From NCBI GenBank assembly GCA_014584575.1, contig JACTMP010000013.1, positions 124,001 to 188,000 on the forward strand: a DNA stretch of 64,000 nt, in the 5' to 3' direction. Shown in pieces: positions 53,142 through 61,797 of the stretch; positions within the stretch are counted from its first letter, which is position 1; each line of letters begins with the position of its first letter. Source of the stretch: Chloroflexota bacterium (GTDB taxonomy: Bacteria > Chloroflexota > Anaerolineae > Promineifilales > Promineifilaceae). Below the pieces are notes generated by a model, which was not told where the DNA came from, did not search any database, and saw only the letters and a list, made by a program, of their open reading frames with translations. The translations under genes were made by a program, and so were the position numbers.

Positions 53142-55422
53142 TGCTTTGCACGCTGAGGCGGCGCACAAAATTGACCAGATGCCACGCCTCATCATTGCTG
53201 ATGCGGTCGGCGAAACCGGGCATTTGTGTGTCCGGGATGCCGTTGAGAATCCAGTAATACAGGTCGCCATCCGGGTGGATGGCGGTGTGGCCTGAGGAAA
53301 AATCGGCAGGTGGGGGATAGAGCGTCACGGCCGTCGGCCCATCCCCCTGCCCATACTGCCCATGGCAAGGCGCACAGTTTTGCAGGAACAACTCCTGCCC
53401 AATGGTAATAGACTCCACATCCGGTAAAAACGGGTTGGTGGCAAACTTGGCTGGCGTATACTCCACCGTGAAGAAGTTGATGAGATGGGAGGAGCCAAAC
53501 CAGAACGCTACCAGACTGATGGCCAGCAAGGGGACCAACTGCCACTCTGTTTTAGCCGCTTTGACGGCCACAAAACCCCAACCAATGGCAAACAAGACCA
53601 GCAGCAAACCTGTCCCGCCCGTGTTGGCCAGGGTCATCAAGTGGGCGGCGCGTTCCAACGGCCGTGCCCCACTCTCCATGGGCTGGATATTCCCACCAAT
53701 ACCCGCTTGCAACCGATACGCCGCAAACGTGTCAAACGTGCCCGGTTGCCGCACGGACACCTCCAACTGCCAGTCCCCCATCAGACTGATATAGCTGCCT
53801 TCCAGATGAAACAGGCCAGGAGCCACAGATTCTGCGTCCGCTTCGGCCGCGCCCAATGACTGCCCCAGGTAAGTGAAACGGGCCGACACCTCATCTACCT
53901 CCACCGCACGCCCCATCTCATCCGTAATGGTAATTTCAAAGGTATTGTTACCCACCAGGGCCGGGGTGATGATCACTTGCACCGTCAAATCTTCCACCTG
54001 CTGCGTCAACACGGTCTGGCCGGGGGCGTCCGCCAGCAGCGGCGCATCCACGCCCCGCTGCATGTCGGTGAGAAAGCCGGTTACAAACAGAATGAGCAAG
54101 GCCACGACCAGTTCGATGGTGACGACGATGCGGCTGCGGCGCACGGCCGTAGCCGATGTTGGTGTTTCCGGGTTTTCATAAGCCCGGTTCAACCGGGGCT
54201 TGATGTAAAGCAAATTGACGCCAGCCGTTACAATTGTTAACCCGACAATGGCTAATTTGAGCAGCAACGTCAGGCCGTAAGCCGTGCCCACCAGGCGCGT
54301 CCAGCCACCCACATGCTGCACGGCCAGATAGACACCACTGACGGCCAGCAAACCCACCGCCAGCGCCGCCAGCCCGGAAAAGTTCAAAATCAGGCTGAGA
54401 TAGAGCCAGGTGCGGCTTTCTGCTGCCAGGGAACGGGCCAGCCACAGGCTGAGCGCCAGAAAGAGCAACCCTCCAATCCACATCGTGGCCGCCAGCACAT
54501 GCACAAAGTCCACCAGCACGGCCTGCGTGTTATCCTCCGGCAAAGCGGCGCTATGGCTGACCAGGGCCACGGACAATGCCAACCCGCCGGCAAGAATGAA
54601 CCCGGCTGCCCAGGGCCAGCCGGTTAATCCCGTCTGACCGTCATCGGCCACGTCCATGAACAGGAGAAACAAGAAGAGCAGGGCCGCCGCCAGCAGGAAG
54701 CGATACAGCCACATCAGGCCATAGCGAGTGTTGAGCCAGACGCCAAAGTTGTCCCCATTGATGAGAGCAAACTTTTGGTTTTGGGTGATAAAAATGACAA
54801 TAAGCGCCAGGGTGAGCAGCGCCAGGGCGACGATGCCAATCCGAATGCCGAGGCGCGCCAGCCGCACATCCAGGGCCACGTCATCCGCTTCGCGTTCTAC
54901 ATGTCGCCAGAGCGGGTTCCAGACCAATAGCCGGAAGGCAAAGAGGCCCATAAGCAGGGCAACGGCCGTCAGCGTCAACCAGCGCGCCAGAGCATTGGGA
55001 ACGGAAATCTGGGCGGACAGGCTGGCTTCGTTGGAGATGGCCATGGCCGCCACACCAACGCCAAAGGAGTAGGCGCCGCTGGTGGTATGCCCATCCACGG
55101 CCGAAAGCACCTGCCAGCTTACCAGATAGGCCCCCTGCGGCAGGGGCGGCACGGTGACGGCTATGGTTAGGTTGTTCGGGTCTACGGCCGTCAGCGGCCC
55201 CACCTCTACTTCTTCTCCACTTTGCGTCAGCAGGCGTATCTGGCTGAATGTAGTCACCACCGGTTCATTGAACGCAATAGAGATTTGCGCCGGAGAGCCA
55301 TCCAAAACGGCGTTGGGGGCCGGGTCGGAAGATACAGGCACGGCGTGGGCATAGATGGTGGGTACGGCCGTGAGCATGACCACGAATAAAGTAATCAACC
55401 AGAGAATGTGTTTGCGACTCAT
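53134..55422 (-). CDS. CopC-CopD-cytochrome c fusion, copper handling membrane protein
   Basis: This is a 762-residue protein. After a signal peptide comes a CopC domain beginning at HAVPVSSDPAPNAVLDGSPA (mature N-terminal His is a known Cu ligand in CopC). About eight CopD-type helices follow (LVSHSAALPEDNTQAVLVDF, VHVLAATMWIGGLLFLALSL). A YtkA-like beta region precedes more helices, and a C-terminal c-type cytochrome carries NCAPCHGQYGQGDG and an axial Met in DTQMPGF. The fusion suggests coupling of copper import or insertion to electron transfer. It is the last gene of the copper-linked cluster. Confidence 0.87.
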   Translation of the reverse strand: MSRKHILWLITLFVVMLTAVPTIYAHAVPVSSDPAPNAVLDGSPAQISIAFNEPVVTTFSQIRLLTQSGEEVEVGPLTAVDPNNLTIAVTVPPLPQGAYLVSWQVLSAVDGHTTSGAYSFGVGVAAMAISNEASLSAQISVPNALARWLTLTAVALLMGLFAFRLLVWNPLWRHVEREADDVALDVRLARLGIRIGIVALALLTLALIVIFITQNQKFALINGDNFGVWLNTRYGLMWLYRFLLAAALLFLFLLFMDVADDGQTGLTGWPWAAGFILAGGLALSVALVSHSAALPEDNTQAVLVDFVHVLAATMWIGGLLFLALSLWLARSLAAESRTWLYLSLILNFSGLAALAVGLLAVSGVYLAVQHVGGWTRLVGTAYGLTLLLKLAIVGLTIVTAGVNLLYIKPRLNRAYENPETPTSATAVRRSRIVVTIELVVALLILFVTGFLTDMQRGVDAPLLADAPGQTVLTQQVEDLTVQVIITPALVGNNTFEITITDEMGRAVEVDEVSARFTYLGQSLGAAEADAESVAPGLFHLEGSYISLMGDWQLEVSVRQPGTFDTFAAYRLQAGIGGNIQPMESGARPLERAAHLMTLANTGGTGLLLVLFAIGWGFVAVKAAKTEWQLVPLLAISLVAFWFGSSHLINFFTVEYTPAKFATNPFLPDVESITIGQELFLQNCAPCHGQYGQGDGPTAVTLYPPPADFSSGHTAIHPDGDLYYWILNGIPDTQMPGFADRISNDEAWHLVNFVRRLSVQSSQ

Positions 55423-55430
55423 ATTGGTTG

Positions 55431-55495
55431 CAGATTGCAGGTGGCAGGTGGCAGGTGATCACATGCCACTTGCCACCCGCCACTTGCCACTTCTT
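55431..55495. repeat. Reiterated-unit hairpin, family G
   Basis: GGTGGCAGGTGGCAGGTGAT and ATGCCACTTGCCACCCGCCA lie between the CopCD gene and the His-rich lipoprotein gene. Confidence 0.65.
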
Positions 55496-55985
55496 ACTCT
55501 TCCACCGTAATCGTTACGCTATCGCCATCCTCATACTCCTCGTGGGTAGGAATGGAGAGATAAACAGAAATTTCATGCTCCCCTGGTTCCACACCATTAA
55601 GCGCATAGTTAGCACTACCCCCCATGATCATGCCCCAAGATGCATCATTCACAAAGACGTGCCAATGATAACCCTCTTGCGAAAGGTCAAAATTTTCGGT
55701 CTCAACTTCGACAATGATCTGATCTCCATGTTGGAAAACATCACCATCAGCGGGTGTGACGATGTGAATCGCCGCGCCGTTTTCATTGGGGATACGGCCG
55801 TGTGGTTCAGATTCGTCATGCTCCTCTTCTTCATGCCCATGATCACTATCATCATGGTCGGCCTCGTTTTGGGTATTATCGACCGCCGGTTCCTGGCCGC
55901 CAGAAGAGCTGCAACCAACGGCCAAAAGCAAGGCCGCCATCAGAACAATCATCGCCAGCAAGCGGGTTTTGTATGTAAAGAACAT
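55494..55985 (-). CDS. His/Asp/Glu-rich metal-binding lipoprotein
   Basis: This is a 163-residue protein from ATG 55985. A lipoprotein signal (LLLAVGCSSSGG) is followed by a flexible acidic His-rich segment (NEADHDDSDHGHEEEEHDES) and a small beta-sandwich-like domain with WHVFVNDASWGMIMGGS (His, Met and Trp). This is suitable for binding copper or another soft metal outside the membrane. I recognise no named family. It is in the operon between the YcnI-like and CopC-CopD genes. Confidence 0.68.
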   Translation of the reverse strand: MFFTYKTRLLAMIVLMAALLLAVGCSSSGGQEPAVDNTQNEADHDDSDHGHEEEEHDESEPHGRIPNENGAAIHIVTPADGDVFQHGDQIIVEVETENFDLSQEGYHWHVFVNDASWGMIMGGSANYALNGVEPGEHEISVYLSIPTHEEYEDGDSVTITVEE

Positions 55986-55989
55986 GGGA

Positions 55990-56580
55990 TTATCTCCTCT
56001 TGAAGAACAGCACACCGGCCAGCAGCAGCGAAACAACACCAACGGCTAAGGCCACATAGGTCAGCGTGCGCATAGTTTGTAATTCGGTTTCCAGGGTGGT
56101 AATTTCTCGTTGTAGTTCGCGGGGGTCGGGCATGGGTTCGGGGAATTGGATGTTGCTGGCAGGGAACACCTCTTCCGGGCGCACGGTCTCGTCAACGGCC
56201 GTCTCCCCCAACGAACCAAACAAGCGCACCGCATATTGCCCGCGCACGGTGGGGAAAATGTCTACGGTATACAGGCCAGGCACGGCCGTAGGCTGCAAAT
56301 TTGCCCGCGAACTTTCCGGGCCATACCGCAATTCCACATTGAGCGTGGCGGCCGCGTCCGTCACCGGCTGCCCGTCTTCGCTGATTTCCACCGTTATGGA
56401 GTTGCGTTCACCCACAACCGGTGGTTCGGCCAACCAGCCCACGACCACCACATAAGGCCCCACTTCCACCCGCACATGGGCATGTGTAGCGGGAACGGCT
56501 ATCAACGCCAGGATGAATGCCAGCAGCACGGCCGTGCTGCCGCCCCACAACCGGCGCCTATTTTGTTTTTCTACCTTCAT
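55990..56580 (-). CDS. Membrane-anchored copper-binding protein, YcnI/CopC-like
   Basis: This is a 196-residue protein from ATG 56580. The signal peptide ends in ...PATHA, so the mature chain would begin HVRVEVGPYV with an N-terminal His, as in YcnI and CopC proteins that use it to hold Cu(II). A beta-sandwich region (NSITVEISEDGQPVTDAAAT to GQYAVRLFGSLGETAVDE) is followed by a short coiled coil and a C-terminal TM helix with FFKRR. The role in copper handling is inferred from context and the His start. Confidence 0.7.
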   Translation of the reverse strand: MKVEKQNRRRLWGGSTAVLLAFILALIAVPATHAHVRVEVGPYVVVVGWLAEPPVVGERNSITVEISEDGQPVTDAAATLNVELRYGPESSRANLQPTAVPGLYTVDIFPTVRGQYAVRLFGSLGETAVDETVRPEEVFPASNIQFPEPMPDPRELQREITTLETELQTMRTLTYVALAVGVVSLLLAGVLFFKRR

Positions 56581-56645
56581 AACACCTCCAATTGCCTCAC
56601 AGGGCATAGGAAAAAAGATGTGCAGCCAGGCTGCACCCGAACAGG

Positions 56646-56969
56646 TCAGCAGAAACAGGTGTTAGGAGGTGGTGTGGGTGGTTTGCGTTTGAATAAAATG
56701 GGGGGGAGACGCCGGTTCAGGAAAACGGCCGTTGCCAACAGCAATGGTCTGCTAAACGCTAAATCCTTGACCAGATAGGGGGTGGTCAGGTAGCTGGTAA
56801 CGGCCGTTTCGGCAATCTGTCGCAGCGTGTCATGCGCACACGGGGGGGCTAAACCTGGCGCTTCGCCTGGGACGTGATCAGCCAGAGCTATTGAACCACA
56901 CACAAACACCCCCACGGGCGTGAGGGAAAGCGTGGCAACAGCCAGGAACAAGAGGAGTAAACGACTCAC
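56646..56969 (-). CDS. Hypothetical exported protein in the copper cluster
   Basis: This is a 107-residue protein. It has an N-terminal signal (LLLLFLAVATLSLTPVGVFV), a middle with one PPCAHDTL motif, a second hydrophobic segment and a Pro-rich tail ending TCFC. Cysteines at the two ends could bind a metal. No family is recognised, and coding status is moderate. Confidence 0.5.
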   Translation of the reverse strand: MSRLLLLFLAVATLSLTPVGVFVCGSIALADHVPGEAPGLAPPCAHDTLRQIAETAVTSYLTTPYLVKDLAFSRPLLLATAVFLNRRLPPILFKRKPPTPPPNTCFC

Positions 56970-56987
56970 TAAAAGGTTATTACTTCT

Positions 56988-57569
56988 CTAGGGCATGGAC
57001 TGACCGGCGGATTCGGCTGCCCGGTCTACGGGGTTGCCCACACTCTGGCTACAGGCTGCGCCCGGTTCGGGGGTAAACGGCCCCTGCAAGTAACGGTTAA
57101 TAAAACGAGTGATACGGCCGTCGTCCACCCCATCCAACTGCATCTGCACGCCCCAGGCAGTTAACACCACCGGGCTGGGCTGGTCGGGATAAGGCGACAG
57201 CAGCATGTGGGACTGCCCTTCCACATAGGTGCGCAGTCGGGCCACATCGGCCGCAGACAAATCTGGGTGATAGGTAATCCAGACCGCGCCATGTTCCAGA
57301 GAGTGAACGGCATAACCTGTTTCCACCGGCGTCTCATACACACCACAGTTTTGCCACCGGTCCCAATGAACGCCGCCGGCCGGCGGCACAGGAAATTGGG
57401 CTATCGGGAATTGTGTATTGTTATCATGCCCGCGCGACGGGCGCGGAAATTGAATAACGCCGGGAATTGGCGGCTCCGGGCGCACATTTAAGTAGAGAAT
57501 AAAAGCTAACCCTAAAACTCCAACCACAACAGTGCCAATAACCACCCATTTTTTCTGCTTTGAATCCAT
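56988..57569 (-). CDS. DUF3105 protein, copy 2
   Basis: This is a 193-residue protein. An N-terminal membrane anchor (VVIGTVVVGVLGLAFILYLN) precedes the extracytoplasmic DUF3105 domain: GGVHWDRWQNCGVYETPVET, HSLEHGAVWITYHPDL and LLSPYPDQPSPVVLTAW. Conserved His and Cys look like metal ligands. The family function is unknown, and its position next to copper genes suggests metal handling. It is paralogous to 57655-58263. Confidence 0.85.
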   Translation of the reverse strand: MDSKQKKWVVIGTVVVGVLGLAFILYLNVRPEPPIPGVIQFPRPSRGHDNNTQFPIAQFPVPPAGGVHWDRWQNCGVYETPVETGYAVHSLEHGAVWITYHPDLSAADVARLRTYVEGQSHMLLSPYPDQPSPVVLTAWGVQMQLDGVDDGRITRFINRYLQGPFTPEPGAACSQSVGNPVDRAAESAGQSMP

Positions 57570-57654
57570 AATCTCTCCTACAATCTCTTATACTCAACAA
57601 GCCCATAAACTTTTATTTCGGCCGTATAAGCAAACAAAATACCTGATGCGCAAC

Positions 57655-58263
57655 TTATCCTAACGGGGTGCCAATGCCACTGGCGCAAGTGGCATTAGCT
57701 TCGGGGCCGGTGCGGCCACGATAACGGCTGATGAACGCGGAAATACGGCCGTCATCAACATCCTCCAACACCAATTGGCGATCCCACACGGTCAGGACGA
57801 TTGGACTGTCCTGGTCTGGATAGGGGCTGAGCAGCAGTTTAGTCTGGCCGCGCACCTCGTCTTGCAACGCAGCGACTTGCTCTTGGGGTAAGTCGGGATG
57901 GTAGGTGATCCAGACCGCGCCATGTTCCATCGAATGAATGGCATATTGGGGCAGCACGGGTTCGGTATAAACGCCACAATTTTGCCATTGGGAAGCATGG
58001 GCGCCACCCATGGGGGGTAAACCGCCAAAAGAGATTTGCAATTGATCATCGTGGTTGGCGCCCGGCGCAGCAGCGACTTGTATCACGCCTTCGATCTCCG
58101 GCTGGAAGGCGCGATAGGCAGCCAACGTCCCCACCGCCAGCAGCAAGACGACAACCGGGATGACCAGGCGCAATTTGCGGCTCCGCTGCTGGCGGGCCAC
58201 TTCCTGCCGTCGCTGTTCCTTTTTGCTCAGTTTACGGCCGTTCTCCGCTTCCTTTTTGCTCAC
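57655..58263 (-). CDS. DUF3105 protein, copy 1
   Basis: This is a 202-residue protein starting with GTG at 58263, preceded by AAAGGA; an ATG at 58329 without RBS is the alternative. A basic cytosolic segment (KKEQRRQEVARQQRSRKLRL) and a TM helix (VIPVVVLLLAVGTLAAYRAF) are followed by DUF3105: GGAHASQWQNCGVYTEPVLP, HSMEHGAVWITYHPDL, LLSPYPDQDSPIVLTVW. It is the first gene of the copper-linked cluster. Confidence 0.86.
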   Translation of the reverse strand: MSKKEAENGRKLSKKEQRRQEVARQQRSRKLRLVIPVVVLLLAVGTLAAYRAFQPEIEGVIQVAAAPGANHDDQLQISFGGLPPMGGAHASQWQNCGVYTEPVLPQYAIHSMEHGAVWITYHPDLPQEQVAALQDEVRGQTKLLLSPYPDQDSPIVLTVWDRQLVLEDVDDGRISAFISRYRGRTGPEANATCASGIGTPLG

Positions 58264-58462
58264 ATTTTGATCCTTTAGCAATAGTTGTTGAATGGGGGCA
58301 ATTATCCGCAGCCTTCCTGCATTGGGCAACCCGCTCTTAACCGCGTCAAAGGTTGCAGGTGGCGGGTAGGAGGTGGCAAGTGGCAGATGGCGGGTAATAG
58401 GTGGCGGGTAGCTGCAAAAATTATGGGGCTTTAGGATTGTATGGGATTGACGCCAGATGTAG

Positions 58463-58483
58463 GGGCGACCCTTGTGGTCGCCC
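58463..58483. repeat. GGGCGACC hairpin in the gap before the zinc-ribbon gene
   Basis: GGGCGACC and GGTCGCCC pair around CTTGT. Upstream, 58350-58410 holds tandem GGTGGCGGGTAG-type units related to family G. No gene is seen in 58330-58515. Confidence 0.6.
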
Positions 58484-58515
58484 TCGACTAGGCGAGTACA
58501 AATGACGCTCTTCCG

Positions 58516-59043
58516 CTAAAAAAATGGGATGAGCAAAACAACAATTACCAAAATAAGCAAGGCAAACAGGGCAATGAGCAGGAAAAGCTGCCAGTCTTCT
58601 TGCTTTTGGGCCGCGCGGCGGCGGGCCACCGCTTCCAGCCGTGCCTGCTCCTGGGCCATGAGCTGCGCCATGCGCCGTTGGGAATCGGCCTCTTCTTGCG
58701 CTTTAATTTCTTTTGACCACTCCTGATGTGCCTGTACCCGGTCGGCCGTCGTCTGGGCGTAACTCATCTTGAGCAGTTCTAAAATATCCATCGCCGTGCC
58801 ACATTGTTTGCAGTATTCGTCGCCGGCCCAGTTGGAGGTGCGGCATTTCTGGCAGACGCGCGTAAGCGGCGTGCCACAGTCGCCGCAGAAGCCCTGCTCC
58901 TGGGCATGATAGGCATTGCAGCGGGGGCAAATATGCCCATCCAGGATGAACTCACTGCGGCAGGCGTCACAAGTGATGTGACGGCCGTGCTGCCGGATGT
59001 CAATCGGGTGTAAACAGTTGGGGCAGGCTACTTCGGTGAGCAT
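58516..59043 (-). CDS. Membrane-anchored double zinc-ribbon protein
   Basis: This is a 175-residue protein. Residues 1-90 contain four CxxC-type knuckle pairs (VACPNCLHPI, ITCDACRSEF, HICPRCNAYH, CGDCGTPLTRVCQKC, YCKQCGTA), a double-zinc-ribbon arrangement. A coiled coil (about 100-150, rich in Q, E, A and R) leads to a C-terminal TM helix (LFLLIALFALLILVIVVLL). This suggests a tail-anchored adaptor. The partner is unknown. Confidence 0.82.
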   Translation of the reverse strand: MLTEVACPNCLHPIDIRQHGRHITCDACRSEFILDGHICPRCNAYHAQEQGFCGDCGTPLTRVCQKCRTSNWAGDEYCKQCGTAMDILELLKMSYAQTTADRVQAHQEWSKEIKAQEEADSQRRMAQLMAQEQARLEAVARRRAAQKQEDWQLFLLIALFALLILVIVVLLIPFF

Positions 59044-59047
59044 AGTT

Positions 59048-59092
59048 GTACTGGGAGATTAGAGATTTCCAAATCTCTAATCTCCCACTCGT
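59048..59092. repeat. Reiterated-unit hairpin, family F copy 3
   Basis: GGGAGATTAGAGATTT pairs with AAATCTCTAATCTCCC, a 16-bp perfect arm. It overlaps the last codons of the glycosyltransferase gene (VGD and stop). Confidence 0.8.
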
Positions 59093-60807
59093 GGCCGCAT
59101 GATGCAATAGACAAAGCCGTTCATCTGTACCAATTCTTGCGTCTCATACCGCTGCCCAATCATATCCAAAACAGGCGGCGGGTAAAACTGTGCTCTTAGT
59201 ACCACCGTGTCAAACGCCTGCTCGTCTAACATCGCCAGCATCTCCGTCAGGTCAACCTGGTTGTTGTTATACAGATTGAGCAGTTGCGTGGGATTGGTAA
59301 TCACGTCCCGGCCAATGTAAAAATTGAAACCGGCATCTTCGGCAAAAGCGGCCGTATTCCCCTGGGCAATGGCGGCGGCAATGGTTTTACCGGCGGCCGT
59401 ATCGGCGGCATTCGGTGGCCGCCCCAACAGGGAAACACCGGCAGCATCCACGTAGGGAATGGATTCCGGCGGGCGCGGCGCGGAGCAGGAGGTCTGCGGC
59501 GCAATCCACACCTCGGTTGGTTTGCCCAACGCCTGTGCCACCGCTGCCAGCACGGGCGTATGTGTGGGCATGTGAAACAGGCGCTCCGCCTGCCAGAGAA
59601 ACAAGAGCGGAATGATGATGAGCGCCAGGGGATATACCCAACGTCCCACATACTGTTTATTTGTCATTCCGAGGTCTTCCGAGGAATCCCCTTGTGCTGG
59701 CTGTTTGGGTGGGATTCCTCGCTCCGAAGACTCCGCTCGGAATGACAGTTGACTTGTGGTTTGATTTTTTTGCAAATAGTTGAGCACACGGCCGTAAGCC
59801 AACCCCGTCAAGATACAACTGGCGGCAATGGCGGTGGCAAAATAGGATTCCCCGGCGCCCCATTTCCCGGCGGTGACGCTGTTTACCGCCGCCACCACAA
59901 ACCAGATGGAATAGGCGGAGAGCCGCTCAAAGTATAGCTGGTAAACGGCGTAGAGTACGGCCGTGATCACCAACAACGTATGCAAATTAAACCACTGCCG
60001 GTACAGCCCCTGCGCCTGCCCCGGCACAAACGGATTGATGTTGGCCGTGACCGTGTTCAAGAACCAGTAGCCGTCCGTGGCCCAGTTAATCCACAAAAAA
60101 ATGAGGCCGGTGACGGTGGCAAAGGGGATGGCCCACAGAATGGCCCGTTTCGGGTGGCGAATAAAAAGGAAGATGAAAACGGCGATGACAGTGGCATAGG
60201 CCAGTTGTTTGGTATAACCGGCCGCCAACAGCAGCAGCATGACAATGAGCAGCCGTTTGGGATAGCTACGGCCGTCGCGCTCTTCCTTATCAATCGTCAC
60301 TGTCAGCCACACGACCGCCAGCGTTTCAAACATGACCATAAACATGTGCTGGCGGAAGAGCGGCCCCACGTGGTAGACGTAGTTGGAGGCCAGGAAGGCC
60401 AGCCCCACCAACACCGCCAACCACCAGCGCCGAATGACCCGTTGTGTGCCATAACCAATGGCGACGGCCGTGATCAGCGTGCCCACAAAGGAAACCAGCC
60501 GTCCCGTCCAATACTGCGGCCCAAACAGCCACACCAGGGGCACAATGACGACGTGAAACAACGGCGGGTAATTGGAGGAATAAAACGGGTATTGGTCATT
60601 GTCCCGGTACGGCCATTCGCCCTGGCTGAACAACACCGTGTCCATTAACTCAAACCCCTCCCCCTGGTCATAATCAAATGGAAAACGGAACAACTCCACC
60701 GCATAAATGGTATACACCACCAGATAACCCACAAACGCCGCCAGCGCCAGCCCAATCAAAAACCAGGCTGTGGCCAGGATCGCTTTTTCTAATTTGTCAC
60801 TGGTCAT
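59077..60807 (-). CDS. GT39/ArnT-like membrane glycosyltransferase
   Basis: This is a 576-residue protein with about ten helices. The N-terminal loop has FDYDQGEGFELMDTV and YPFYSSNYPPLFHV. The acidic loop-1 motif and the YPP segment are typical of PMT/ArnT-type GT-C enzymes that use polyprenyl-linked sugars. Residues about 354-382 (SFRAESSERGIP...DSSEDLGMTN) are the in-frame translation of a family A palindromic element in a loop between helices. The likely role is transfer of a sugar to lipid or protein. The start could be at either of two ATGs in a 14-base direct repeat. Confidence 0.8.
   Translation of the reverse strand: MTSDKLEKAILATAWFLIGLALAAFVGYLVVYTIYAVELFRFPFDYDQGEGFELMDTVLFSQGEWPYRDNDQYPFYSSNYPPLFHVVIVPLVWLFGPQYWTGRLVSFVGTLITAVAIGYGTQRVIRRWWLAVLVGLAFLASNYVYHVGPLFRQHMFMVMFETLAVVWLTVTIDKEERDGRSYPKRLLIVMLLLLAAGYTKQLAYATVIAVFIFLFIRHPKRAILWAIPFATVTGLIFLWINWATDGYWFLNTVTANINPFVPGQAQGLYRQWFNLHTLLVITAVLYAVYQLYFERLSAYSIWFVVAAVNSVTAGKWGAGESYFATAIAASCILTGLAYGRVLNYLQKNQTTSQLSFRAESSERGIPPKQPAQGDSSEDLGMTNKQYVGRWVYPLALIIIPLLFLWQAERLFHMPTHTPVLAAVAQALGKPTEVWIAPQTSCSAPRPPESIPYVDAAGVSLLGRPPNAADTAAGKTIAAAIAQGNTAAFAEDAGFNFYIGRDVITNPTQLLNLYNNNQVDLTEMLAMLDEQAFDTVVLRAQFYPPPVLDMIGQRYETQELVQMNGFVYCIMRPRVGD
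59662..59747. repeat. Palindromic element, family A copy 5, inside a gene
   Basis: TGTCATTCCGAGG...CTCCGCTCGGAATGACA, 86 bp, lies wholly within the glycosyltransferase gene and keeps its frame open. Confidence 0.9.
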
Positions 60808-60829
60808 TTGTCACTGGTCATTTGTTTGT

Positions 60830-61024
60830 TCATGCGGGGCGGTCTCCCAATGGCAGCAGCGTCAGCCCTACCAACACCGCCAGCCCCGCCGCCGCCATGG
60901 CCTGCCGCTGCGCCGGACCAATGCCCTGGTGCTGCCCGGCGCGGAGGAAATCGAGGGCGAATAAGGCAAGTACGGCCGTGACGCCCAATGTAATGAACAA
61001 GATTCCTAATTGTCGTTTTGTCAT
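60830..61024 (-). CDS. Small two-helix membrane protein upstream of the glycosyltransferase
   Basis: This is a 64-residue protein: QLGILFITLGVTAVLALFAL, then a basic loop (RAGQHQ, AQRQ) and AAAGLAVLVGLTLLPLG. Two helices with a cytosolic or outer loop. No family is recognised. It lies 22 bases upstream of the glycosyltransferase start, so it is probably co-transcribed. Confidence 0.55.
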   Translation of the reverse strand: MTKRQLGILFITLGVTAVLALFALDFLRAGQHQGIGPAQRQAMAAAGLAVLVGLTLLPLGDRPA

Positions 61025-61036
61025 ATCTTCCCAAAG

Positions 61037-61105
61037 AATGAGATTGGAAGATTAGGAGATTGCATGGTCTAAATCTCCTAATCTCCCAATCTCCAATCTC
61101 TTCTT
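61037..61105. repeat. Reiterated-unit hairpin, family F copy 4
   Basis: GAGATTGGAAGATTAGGAGA pairs with TCTCCTAATCTCCCAATCTC, between two divergent transcripts, next to the greA promoter. Confidence 0.7.
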
Positions 61106-61135
61106 CCACAAAGGCAAAAGTTTATTAGAACCAAC

Positions 61136-61163
61136 TGGACATTGCAACCGAATTTGTTATAAT
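61136..61163 (+). promoter_or_regulatory. Sigma-70-type promoter of greA
   Basis: TGGACA and TATAAT are separated by 16 bases, and TG stands just before the -10 box. Confidence 0.7.
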
Positions 61164-61193
61164 CCCGCGCCTAACTTCAAACACAAAGGACAT

Positions 61194-61215
61194 ATACCGC
61201 TGGCAGCAGCGGTAT
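61194..61215 (+). promoter_or_regulatory. Hairpin in the greA leader
   Basis: ATACCGCT and AGCGGTAT pair around GGCAGC, about 25 bases before the greA start. It may stabilise the mRNA or give feedback control; the role is unproven. Confidence 0.45.
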
Positions 61216-61236
61216 TTCCCTTAATAAGGCTGGAAA

Positions 61237-61719
61237 ATGACAATTCTGAAACCTCATCTACTCACCCAAGAAGGTGTAGAAAAACTAACCAAAGAACTGG
61301 ATTTCCTGAAAACAGTCAAGCGCGAAGAAGTGGCCGACCGTTTGCAAGCGGCGTTTGAAGATGGTCAGGACGACGACTTTGTAGAAAATGCCGGTCTGGA
61401 AGCAGCGCGTAACGACCAGGCTTTTGTGGAAGGGCGCATCCAGGAATTGGAAGAAATTCTCAAAAATTACCAACTGATTAAAGACAACGGCAAAAATGAT
61501 GTGGTCCGCATTGGCAGTTGGGTCACTATTTCCGAAGAAGGCATTGACGACGAAGAAAAATACCATCTGGTTGGCGCGGCTGAAGCCAACCCGGAAGAGG
61601 GGCGCATCTCCAATGAAAGTCCGCTGGGCAAGGCGCTCTTGGGCGCCAAGCGCGGCGACACCGTGCGCGTCAATGCGCCAAACGGCGTTATCGAATTCCG
61701 GGTAGTTAAGATTGAGTAG
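61237..61719 (+). CDS. greA: Transcript cleavage factor GreA
   Basis: This is a 160-residue protein, the usual length. The N-terminal coiled coil contains LTKELDFLKTVKREEVADRL and the tip with acidic residues DGQDDDFVENAGLEAARNDQ, which reaches into the RNA polymerase secondary channel. The C-terminal FKBP-like domain has VRIGSWVTISEEGIDDEEKY and ISNESPLGKALLGAKRGDTV. GreA rescues backtracked polymerase. It is followed by a terminator and then lysS. Confidence 0.96.
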   Translation: MTILKPHLLTQEGVEKLTKELDFLKTVKREEVADRLQAAFEDGQDDDFVENAGLEAARNDQAFVEGRIQELEEILKNYQLIKDNGKNDVVRIGSWVTISEEGIDDEEKYHLVGAAEANPEEGRISNESPLGKALLGAKRGDTVRVNAPNGVIEFRVVKIE

Positions 61720-61756
61720 AGAGGCCACACGGCCGTAAACACCCATCACACTCTCC

Positions 61757-61784
61757 AGCCCGTGAATCACACGGGCTTTTTTTT
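61757..61784 (+). terminator. Intrinsic terminator between greA and lysS
   Basis: AGCCCGTG and CACGGGCT form the stem with loop AATCA, followed by eight T. lysS begins 13 bases later, so it is either read through or attenuated. Confidence 0.92.
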
Positions 61785-61797
61785 GAAAAGGTGAAGT

